From contig JAKCAB010000591.1 of the NCBI GenBank assembly GCA_021839785.1, positions 1-5,653 of the forward strand: DNA of 5,653 bases, written 5' to 3'. This document shows positions 1 to 5,186 of the stretch, one piece after another. The notes below the pieces were generated by a model. That model was not told the origin of the DNA, did no database searches, and was given only the letters and a program-made list of their open reading frames with translations. Each line of letters begins with the position of its first letter. Positions within the stretch are counted from its first letter, which is position 1. The DNA comes from a bacterium. GTDB lineage: Bacteria > Verrucomicrobiota > Verrucomicrobiae > Limisphaerales > J093. The translations under genes were made by a program, and so were the position numbers.

Positions 1-527
1 GGGGGGTGCGCGGACCTGGCCTGGAGACGTTCCTGGAGCTCGCCCTTGGGATTCTCGAAGTCGGACAGGCCCGGACTCTCGCCGAGTTCGGTCGCGAACT
101 GTTCGATGACAAAGGCACGCGCCGCCTCGAAGCCCTGGTCGAGAAAGATCGCGCCCAGCAACGCCTCGAACGCGTCGGCCAGGGTCGAAGAGCGTTCGCG
201 CCCGCCGTGCAGTTCCTCGCCGCGACTCAACACAAGGTAGCGCCCCAAATCGAGCCGCTGGGCGCGATCCGCAAGCGAACGCCGGTTCACCAGCCGGGCG
301 CGGGCCTTGGTGAGCGCACCTTCGCCCAGCGCGGGAAAGCGCCGATAAAGCTCGCTCGTCAGCACCAGCTCCAGCACCGAGTCACCCAGGAACTCGAGCC
401 GCTGATTGTGCTGGAGCTTCGCGGCGTGTTCGTGCGCGACCGACGGGTGCGTGAGCGCGAGCCGGAGCAAGTGCGCGTCGGCAAAGCGCCACCCCAGCGC
501 CGTCTGTAATTGTTCGAGCTCGTTCAC
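1..527 (-). CDS. rnc: Ribonuclease III, 3'-truncated by the window edge
   Basis: Endoribonuclease that cleaves double-stranded RNA in rRNA precursors and structured mRNAs; cytoplasmic and Mg2+-dependent. Reading the minus strand from a GTG at 527 gives 175 residues before the edge. The RNase III signature NQRLEFLGDSVLEL lies at residues 41-54 and a second active-site motif, LADAFEALLGAIFLDQG, at 116-132. By alignment with E. coli from memory, E45, D49, D118 and E121 match the catalytic E41, D45, D114 and E117. The residue matching E38 is Gln42, which the family signature tolerates. NPKGELQE at 159-166 is the usual entry to the dsRNA-binding domain, which is missing only because the window ends; family members are about 220-250 residues long. 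The GTG lies 6 nt after the stop of the upstream zinc-ribbon gene and has no clear Shine-Dalgarno, so translation is probably coupled. The family call is secure; the exact start is less so. Confidence 0.96.
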   Translation of the reverse strand, partial: MNELEQLQTALGWRFADAHLLRLALTHPSVAHEHAAKLQHNQRLEFLGDSVLELVLTSELYRRFPALGEGALTKARARLVNRRSLADRAQRLDLGRYLVLSRGEELHGGRERSSTLADAFEALLGAIFLDQGFEAARAFVIEQFATELGESPGLSDFENPKGELQERLQARSAHP

Positions 528-533
528 GCCAGC

Positions 534-1187
534 TCAGCTTGGAGATTCGCCGGCCGCAGCCGGGCTGGCCGGGGCGAGGTTTTCGGCGCCCGCCGCCGGC
601 GGGGGCGGGGGCGCTGCGTCTGCCGGTTCGGTCGTGGCCGGTGATGCCGCCGAAGCCTCGGCCGGCACCGCGGCGGGTTGCAGGCCGTGTTCCAGCAAAT
701 GGGCCACGTCGCGCTGAACGGACTCCAACTGGTCGAGCTGCAGGTCCGGATCGGGAATGGTGAACACGTCGCCGCTCCGGACATGTTCGTAAATGAGCAT
801 GCGCCGACCCGACTCGACCGCCTGTGCCTTGACCTTCAGGAGCCGTTTGCGTTCGAGCATCACGGCGAGGACGAATACCGCGCCGGCGTGTTGCGGCTCG
901 TGGTTCTCGAGCAGCTTCCGCAACAGCGTCTCGGCGGTTTCCTTCTGGATCGGGTCGGGCGGCGTGGCGGGCGGCGGCTCGTACGTGCTTTGCCAGTGCG
1001 AGACAAAACCCCGGCGGTGGTTCGCGCCTTCGCCGTACTGGGCCTGCCAGCAGGCTTCGCATACGTCCTGGCGGTGGTACGCCTGCCGTTCGTCGAACAG
1101 CACGGTGTGCAGCGTTTCGCGGTTCTTGAAGTCGCGACCGCACCCCTGGCAGGCGTGGGCGCGCGACTGAATGTTCCATTCGAGCAT
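534..1187 (-). CDS. Zinc-ribbon protein with Pro/Ala-rich C-terminal tail, function unknown
   Basis: This is a 217-residue protein without an assigned function. Near the N-terminus, C13-x2-C16 and C43-x2-C46 form two CxxC knuckles 26 residues apart, typical of a zinc-ribbon or treble-clef metal site. A basic, helix-rich middle follows (about residues 78-168, including ERKRLLKVKAQ at 112-122), then a low-complexity Ala/Pro tail (169-217) with five consecutive prolines. The open frame extends 51 codons upstream of M1, but that extension is Arg/Pro-rich and unlike a protein; the ATG at 1187 (MLEWN) puts the Cys motif at a normal distance and is preferred. No signal peptide or membrane segment is visible, so it is probably cytoplasmic. 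It precedes rnc by 6 nt and is almost certainly co-transcribed with it, which hints at a role near RNA metabolism, by inference only. From memory, similar Cys-motif proteins occur in Verrucomicrobiota, but I cannot confirm this here. Confidence 0.82.
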   Translation of the reverse strand: MLEWNIQSRAHACQGCGRDFKNRETLHTVLFDERQAYHRQDVCEACWQAQYGEGANHRRGFVSHWQSTYEPPPATPPDPIQKETAETLLRKLLENHEPQHAGAVFVLAVMLERKRLLKVKAQAVESGRRMLIYEHVRSGDVFTIPDPDLQLDQLESVQRDVAHLLEHGLQPAAVPAEASAASPATTEPADAAPPPPPAAGAENLAPASPAAAGESPS

Positions 1188-1470
1188 GAACGAGCCGTTC
1201 GTTGAGCGGGTGGACAACCGCCCTCGGCGCCGACGATCCTGCCGCCGGAATCGCTGGCGGTCTGGCCGGTCTGGCCGAGGGCTGGCAGGCGGGTTGGAAT
1301 TTGGAAGCTCGCGCCGACCGAATCGGCCGTGAGCTGCCAAAGTTCAACTCGCCCCCCGCGTTTCGTACTGGACGGCCGGTGTGCGGGGCGTATTCGTTCG
1401 CCCCCCGCGAAGGCAATCCATTGACTGGCAGAGTAGTTGGTCTCCGCGGGACGCGGCAAATCATTTCCCG
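1188..1470. other. Region without a recognisable gene, upstream of the zinc-ribbon gene
   Basis: About 280 bp between the decayed gene and the zinc-ribbon gene. It should hold the promoter of the zinc-ribbon/rnc pair, but I see no convincing -35/-10 pair. One minus-strand frame stays open through the whole stretch (from about 1501 leftward) and has a GC-rich third position around 1340-1190, with a passage reading VELWQLTADSVGASFQIP. This might be a further displaced fragment of the neighbouring broken gene. A 9-bp direct repeat, GGTCTGGCC, lies at 1259-1267 and 1268-1276 and is probably chance in this composition. Confidence 0.4.
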
Positions 1471-2000
1471 ATCGGCTTGCGGAGCGATGTTCGTGTCGCA
1501 CTGACCGTAGATGGCGGTGCCCCAGTGCTTGCCAAAAGGCCGCGCGCCGCCGCGCAGGAAGGCGTAATGGTAAGCCAGCAATTCCCGCGCGGTGTGGCGC
1601 CGCGGCTGGCCCGTGAAGCGCTCGACCGCCCGGTCGAACTCGCCGAGTTGGTACCGGCCTTCGGGCACGAAGCCCGCGCCGCCGCCTTTCATCTGGTAAA
1701 ACGTCGTGTCGTACAGCGTTTCCCAGGAGGGATGTCCGGCTGCATCAACCGCATGTCGCCGAAGTTGACGCCGGCCTTGCGAAGTCGCGCCTCGAGGAAG
1801 TAGGCGCCGTAGGATTCCGCAGAGAGGTAAGTGGCGCGGGTGCGTTTCTCGATCAGCGCCGCGGCGGCGCAAGGCGGTGCGGCAACACCGCCGCCACCAA
1901 ATCAGGATACTCCCCCCGGTTCGGAATCTCGTCTGCGCGCGGTTTCCGCCGCATCGCCTCCAGGCGGGACTCCCCGAGCCGGACGCGCTCAACCTCTTTT
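1470..2000 (-). pseudogene. Frameshifted remnant of an unidentified protein gene
   Basis: No intact ORF explains this stretch, yet three adjoining minus-strand segments look coding. Segment A, about 2000-1856, reads for example DEIPNRGEYPDLVAAVLP and stops at TGA 1855-1853. Segment B, about 1880-1735, contains TRATYLSAESYGAYFLEARL and KAGVNFGDMRLMQPD, and stops at TGA 1691-1689. Segment C, about 1737-1470, contains WETLYDTTFYQMKGGGAGF, then RELLAYHYAFLRGGARPFGK and HWGTAIYGQCD. Each shows mostly G/C third positions and an amino-acid mix normal for a folded protein, and the segments follow one another in order. This fits one gene broken by an indel near 1850-1880 and another near 1725-1745. 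After about 1470 the protein-like character fades, so the 3' end may be lost. No start codon with a Shine-Dalgarno is evident, and the 5' end abuts the terminator at 2033-2009. Family not recognised. Sequencing or assembly indels are an alternative explanation. Boundaries are approximate. Confidence 0.55.
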
Positions 2001-2008
2001 CGGTCAGC

Positions 2009-2033
2009 AAAAACGGCGGCTGCTGAGCCGCCG
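2009..2033 (-). terminator. Intrinsic (Rho-independent) terminator of the sigma/RDD cluster
   Basis: Read on the minus strand, CGGCGGCT pairs perfectly with AGCCGCCG (8 bp, nearly all G-C) around the 4-nt loop CAGC. It is followed immediately by five T residues (positions 2013-2009). The hairpin begins 40 nt after the stop codon of the repeat/RDD gene, the classical place for an intrinsic terminator. In the other direction the hairpin is not followed by a T run, so it should act only on minus-strand transcription. Confidence 0.85.
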
Positions 2034-2073
2034 CCCGCGAAACGCACCGGTTTCCCCCACTTCCCCAGCCCGT

Positions 2074-3786
2074 TCAGATCAGCGACATGCCTTTCGGCAC
2101 CTTCACGATCACCGTGCCGGCAATCTTGTCGTGCCAGCTCTGGCGTTCCGCCGTCCAGCCCGCCCAGAAAAACCCGAGACCCAGAGCGAGGACCGAGAAT
2201 ACCGCCCCGAGCGACCGCACCAAGGCCACGGTGAAATCCACGTCACGGCCGTCCACGCGCACCACCTTGAGGCCGCAAACGATGCCGCCGATGGTCGTGC
2301 CCTTCCAGGTCCACAACGCGACGTGGTAGGCGATCAGCAGAAAGATGAAGAGCGGATTGGGCACGGCCGTGAACACCCAGCCAAGCAGGACCAAGTCGAG
2401 CGCCATCGCCGCGAAGCGAATCCAGAACCCGGCGCGCGGCAGCGCCGCGCATTCCGCGGAGGCTCGCGCGCTGACCGGCGGGGTCGTGAACGCGGGAGGA
2501 GTGGCAGAGCTGCCCGGGCCGGGCACTGGCATGGTCATCGCCAGAGCCGTGCCGGTGGGGGATGTGACACTCGCCGGCGCGGGCGAGAAGCTGCTCGCGG
2601 ATTCCGGCGTGGCGCCCACCGCAGGCACTGTCGCGGGAGCAACCGCGGGAGCCGCTGAGGGAGCCGGTGCGGGCGGTTCCACGGTCGGCACCGGAATCGG
2701 TACGGGCGGAGACGGCTTCGTGGCGCGGCTGGCCTTGATCGTTTCGATCAACGCCATCAAGGCCGCGCCGAAACCGAGCGGGATGCTCAGTCCCCAGATC
2801 ACCAGCCCCAGCAGCGGCACCATGTAGAGCACCGTGATCAGCGCAAAGCCGACGAGGAAACCGAGCAACGGCGGGCACGTCCCGGCCGTGTTGAGTCGGC
2901 GGCAGATGCTCCGCCCCATCCACTGAAACATTGCCGCTTTGCCAGTGAACAAGGCCACCACGCACGCCAGCCACAGAAACGGCAGGATCAGCAGCCCCAC
3001 GCCCGACGCCATCAAGACGAACGAGAGCGGCGCGCTCAAGATCAGCCCGAGCAGGCCCACGCCGAAGGCCTGCAGTGCCTGGCTCTCCAGCGTGCGCTCG
3101 CAAGCTTCGACCGGCCGCGGAATCAGCGCGGCGAGGAGCAGATAAGCCAGAAAATGCAGGCCCACGATGATCCACACCCAATCCACCGAGGGCGGCAGCG
3201 GGCGGGCGAGGAAGAGGCCTTTCGTGAACCACGCGCCGAAGGACGGCAGGAACCCGCCGATTTCGATCTTCTGGCTCAGCAACTGCGCGTCGGGATCCTT
3301 GGTCAACTTGCCGCCGACCACGATGCATTCGCCGTGCACCACTGCTTTCGGACCCAGGCGTGCCTGGCCGCCCACGACCACCACCTGGCCATGCACCTCG
3401 CTGTTCAGATCCAGATCGCCGAACACGGTGACGCACTGGTCGCCGATCTCGCCGTTGACCCGGGCGTTGCCGAACACCGTCACGCACTGGTCGTCCACGG
3501 GCCCGTCGATCTGTGCGTGCCCGAAAACCGTCACCACCATCTCGGCCCGCCGGTCCGCTCTCAGTTCGGAAGAGCTGAAGATGTTGACCAGTTCGCCGAT
3601 CGAACGCGGCCGATCTTCGCTGAAAACCGACGAGGCCGTGGCCGCCGGTTGCGCCGGAGCGACCGGCTCGGCCGGCGAAGTGCCTTGCACTTGCGCCGCT
3701 GTCTTGGGCGGCAACCCGGCGGCGATTGCGAGCGCCGCTGCGGTCAGCCAGGTCCAGCCGTGGCCCCTAAAGGATTTTCGTGTCAT
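2074..3786 (-). CDS. Exported bactofilin-like repeat / multi-helix membrane protein with C-terminal RDD domain
   Basis: A 570-residue protein with four visible parts. (1) An N-terminal signal peptide or anchor: basic MTRKSFRGHGW, hydrophobic core about 13-25, and AAQ near 30-32 as possible cleavage site. (2) Residues about 82-160 carry a 17-residue repeat: VTVFG at 85-89, 102-106 and 119-123, then VVVGG at 136-140 and IVVGG at 155-159. This resembles the beta-solenoid of bactofilins (polymer-forming proteins). (3) A membrane block, about 202-350, with four to five hydrophobic helices. (4) A Pro/Ala/Ser linker (357-446) and an RDD domain (about 447-562): RAGFWIRFAAMALD, the WKGTTIGGIVCGLKVV motif and the closing WHDKIAGTVIV. 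RDD proteins are membrane proteins, some linked to ion transport; here the function is unknown. If the signal is real, the repeat faces the periplasm, unlike cytoplasmic bactofilins. The start at 3786 is chosen because GGAGG lies 7 nt upstream; the longer open frame further upstream overlaps the preceding gene. Confidence 0.88.
   Translation of the reverse strand: MTRKSFRGHGWTWLTAAALAIAAGLPPKTAAQVQGTSPAEPVAPAQPAATASSVFSEDRPRSIGELVNIFSSSELRADRRAEMVVTVFGHAQIDGPVDDQCVTVFGNARVNGEIGDQCVTVFGDLDLNSEVHGQVVVVGGQARLGPKAVVHGECIVVGGKLTKDPDAQLLSQKIEIGGFLPSFGAWFTKGLFLARPLPPSVDWVWIIVGLHFLAYLLLAALIPRPVEACERTLESQALQAFGVGLLGLILSAPLSFVLMASGVGLLILPFLWLACVVALFTGKAAMFQWMGRSICRRLNTAGTCPPLLGFLVGFALITVLYMVPLLGLVIWGLSIPLGFGAALMALIETIKASRATKPSPPVPIPVPTVEPPAPAPSAAPAVAPATVPAVGATPESASSFSPAPASVTSPTGTALAMTMPVPGPGSSATPPAFTTPPVSARASAECAALPRAGFWIRFAAMALDLVLLGWVFTAVPNPLFIFLLIAYHVALWTWKGTTIGGIVCGLKVVRVDGRDVDFTVALVRSLGAVFSVLALGLGFFWAGWTAERQSWHDKIAGTVIVKVPKGMSLI
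3418..3545 (-). repeat. 51-bp intragenic tandem repeat encoding the 17-residue beta-solenoid turns
   Basis: Within the repeat/RDD gene, near-identical DNA recurs at exactly 51-bp spacing. On the plus strand, GCCGAACACGGTGACGCACT starts at 3418, GCCGAACACCGTCACGCACT at 3469, and a diverged copy (CCCGAAAACCGTCAC) at 3520. Each unit encodes one VTVFG turn, with the first two also sharing the preceding DQC. Further turns toward the C-terminus keep the protein pattern but not the DNA identity. This suggests stepwise expansion of the repeat by duplication, with the two central copies the most recent or most conserved. Confidence 0.75.
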
Positions 3787-3793
3787 ACGCCTT

Positions 3794-3798
3794 CCTCC
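3794..3798 (-). promoter_or_regulatory. Strong Shine-Dalgarno (GGAGG) deciding the start of the repeat/RDD gene
   Basis: On the minus strand GGAGG lies 7 nt before the ATG at 3786 and one base after the TAA (3802-3800) of the preceding membrane-protein gene. It is the clearest ribosome-binding site in the window. It fixes the start of the RDD gene and suggests that this gene is translated efficiently in its own right as well as being co-transcribed. Confidence 0.85.
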
Positions 3799-3799
3799 G

Positions 3800-4270
3800 T
3801 TATTTTTTGCAGGCAATCCGACAAAGCAGCGTGCCCAAGCCAATGCAGACCGCGTACATCGCGGCGCAGAGGGCACCGACGCCCAACCACACCCCCAGCC
3901 CCACCTTGTGCAGCAATATTTCCGCCGCGGAAACCATCGCCTCGCCCGCGCTCCACAGCGCCTTGATGGGTGCCAGCCACACGTTGAGTTGCTCGCCCAC
4001 CAGGCCGGTGGACGCGACTTCGCCGGCGTGCAGCAAGGCAAACGTCAGCGCGCCGAGCACGAACGACACCGTGGCCAGCGAGAGCGCCTGCGCCCACCGC
4101 GGCCAGACCACCCAGGTCTGGCGATACCACGGCCGTCGGGCCCGCGCCTCGATAACGGCGAGCACCCGCGGCAGTAACGCAGAAGGGGCCGGCCGGTCGG
4201 GCAGAGACTTGAGCTGCCGGTCCAGCGCGGTTTCCCAGTTGTCGTTCGGATTGGTGGGACGCGGATTCAT
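3800..4270 (-). CDS. Small two-helix membrane protein, candidate anti-sigma factor
   Basis: A 156-residue protein. The N-terminal about 58 residues are soluble and charged (NWETALDRQLKSLPDRPAP at 11-29, then LLPRVLAVIEARARRPWYRQ at 32-51). Two hydrophobic helices follow, about 60-82 and 128-152, separated by an amphipathic stretch, with a very short basic tail ending in KK. A cytoplasmic N-domain ahead of membrane helices, encoded directly after an ECF sigma gene, is the usual layout of an anti-sigma factor; the role is inferred from this. There is no HxxxCxxC zinc motif, so it is not a zinc-binding anti-sigma of the classical type. The ATG at 4270 is preferred over an in-frame ATG at 4351, because the extra 27 residues are Arg/Pro-rich. 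No clear Shine-Dalgarno precedes it. It ends 13 nt before the next gene, with TGC AAA AAA TAA at the terminus. Confidence 0.78.
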   Translation of the reverse strand: MNPRPTNPNDNWETALDRQLKSLPDRPAPSALLPRVLAVIEARARRPWYRQTWVVWPRWAQALSLATVSFVLGALTFALLHAGEVASTGLVGEQLNVWLAPIKALWSAGEAMVSAAEILLHKVGLGVWLGVGALCAAMYAVCIGLGTLLCRIACKK

Positions 4271-4277
4271 GGTTGGC

Positions 4278-4385
4278 TTACGGATTGGAGGACACGGCGC
4301 CGGTGCAGGAAGTTGCGGGATTCTGCGGCGGCTCCTGGGCCGCGCTGACATTTGCGAAGGCCAGCAAGTGAAAGTTGGAGTTCAT
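4278..4385 (-). CDS. Possible 35-residue small protein between sigma and candidate anti-sigma genes
   Basis: In the 144-nt gap between the sigma stop and the membrane-protein start, an ATG at 4385 opens 35 codons ending at TAA 4280-4278. The start lies 29 nt after the sigma stop and the stop lies 7 nt before the next ATG. The product begins MNSNFHLLAFANVSAAQEPP and ends in SSNP; the hydrophobic stretch is too short for a confident membrane helix. About 28 of 35 codons end in G or C, like its neighbours, but any frame in GC-rich DNA could do that. No Shine-Dalgarno is visible. It may be a real small gene, a translational coupler that passes ribosomes to the next start, or chance. Confidence 0.3.
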   Translation of the reverse strand: MNSNFHLLAFANVSAAQEPPQNPATSCTGAVSSNP

Positions 4386-4414
4386 GGCTTGGGTAGGTGG
4401 GCAGGCGCTGGGAT

Positions 4415-4963
4415 TCAGGCGACGGCGACCTCCGGGTTCAGCGAGAGCTTGCGCCGCAGCGCCTCGCGGCCGCGGTGGATGTCGGTTTTCACTTTGCCGA
4501 GCGAGACTTTGAGCCAGGCGGCGATCTCCTCGTAATTGAGGTTCTCGAAGTGGAAGAGCACCAGCGGGACGCGCTGGGAATCCGGCAACGCCTGGAGCGC
4601 CGCCTCGAGGATCTCCCGCTGATCGGCGGTATCGACGCTTTGCTGGTGGGTGTCCGGCGCGGGCAGGCGGTCAGCGAAGGTTTCCGCCTCGTTCCCGGCC
4701 TCCTTCTCGTACTCGGAGAAAAATCGCCAGCGGTTGCGGTAGCGAGTGAGGTGGTTCAGCGCCAGGTTGCGCGCCACCGTTTTGAGCCAGCCGCCGACCG
4801 TGGGGCTGCCGTTCAGTTCCTCGAACCGCTCGTAGGCCTTCAAGAACACCTCCTGGACGATGTCCTCGGCCTCGGCTTGGCTCCCCAACAGGCGAAAAGC
4901 GGTCGTGAATACCATGTTCTGGTAATTCCGCATGAACGCCTCGAATTGGAGGGGATCACTCAT
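4415..4963 (-). CDS. ECF-type RNA polymerase sigma factor (sigma-70 family, RpoE-like)
   Basis: A complete 182-residue sigma factor of the extracytoplasmic-function group, which directs RNA polymerase to a small regulon. Region 2 spans about 8-78: FEAFMRNYQNMVFTTAFRLL, the core-binding EAEDIVQEVFLKAYERF (31-47), and GWLKTVARNLALNHLTRYR (58-76), which includes the -10-contacting part. A charged, variable linker covers about 83-115. Region 4 spans about 117-173: LQALPDSQRVPLVLFHFE, then NYEEIAAWLKVSLGKVKTDI (143-162) with the helix-turn-helix, then HRGREALRRKL. The length is typical. The ATG at 4963 (MSDPLQFEAF) gives the normal short N-terminus; only a weak GGGCGG precedes it. It leads the minus-strand cluster with a downstream candidate anti-sigma factor, so it is probably held inactive at the membrane and may drive its own operon. 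No promoter matching a known ECF consensus could be identified upstream. Confidence 0.95.
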   Translation of the reverse strand: MSDPLQFEAFMRNYQNMVFTTAFRLLGSQAEAEDIVQEVFLKAYERFEELNGSPTVGGWLKTVARNLALNHLTRYRNRWRFFSEYEKEAGNEAETFADRLPAPDTHQQSVDTADQREILEAALQALPDSQRVPLVLFHFENLNYEEIAAWLKVSLGKVKTDIHRGREALRRKLSLNPEVAVA

Positions 4964-5186
4964 CCGCCCGGTGGTTCGTTCGGCTGCCCGTCTAATTCGA
5001 GTTCATTGTCACCGGCAGAACCCGGCCCGAAAGACGAAAGTTGCAGAAAAGTGCAAACGAAACGTTCCTTGGCCGCGTATAACCCGGTGAATCGGTGAAA
5101 ACGCGCCCCGCACAACAACGTTCGCCCGCCCGGCCGCCCGGCCCGGACACGCCGCCCGCGCGCCCGCCTCGCCGCCTCCGAAACGC
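4964..5186. promoter_or_regulatory. Divergent intergenic region between two sigma-factor genes
   Basis: This 223-bp region must carry the promoters for both outward-facing sigma genes. The part nearest the minus-strand gene (4990-5100) is less GC-rich, with A/T-containing stretches such as TTGCAGAAAAGTGCAAACGA at 5041-5060 and TATAAC at 5078-5083. The part nearest the plus-strand gene (5121-5180) is a C-rich, purine-poor tract on the plus strand. I could not pair a -35 and a -10 with proper spacing in either direction. No Shine-Dalgarno precedes the ATG at 5187. Confidence 0.6.

Noticed and set aside
1189..1203. Short inverted repeat AACGA...TCGTT just upstream of the zinc-ribbon start
   Set aside because: The arms are only 5 bp long and are expected by chance; there is no T run and no known operator resemblance.
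382..2010. Continuous minus-strand open frame of 542 codons
   Set aside because: It crosses the zinc-ribbon gene and rnc in the wrong frame with an Arg/Pro/Ala-rich translation. Only the part around 1470-1737 looks protein-like, and that is reported within the pseudogene.
1831..2658. Plus-strand open frame of 275 codons
   Set aside because: It is antisense to the terminator and to the RDD domain, and its translation is Arg/Ala/Gly-rich with no motif.
5052..5075. ECF-like -35 element GGAAC on the minus strand
   Set aside because: The nearest CGTC-like -10 is about 27 nt downstream rather than 16-17, so it does not form a typical ECF promoter.
5041..5083. Possible promoter: TTGCAG (5041) with TATAAC (5078)
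   Set aside because: The spacing of about 31 bp is far from the usual 16-18 bp, and nothing better than AAACGA lies at the right distance from TATAAC. It was not called as a promoter.
4397..5098. Plus-strand open frame of 233 codons
   Set aside because: It is antisense to the complete sigma factor at 4415-4963, whose regions 2 and 4 are clear.
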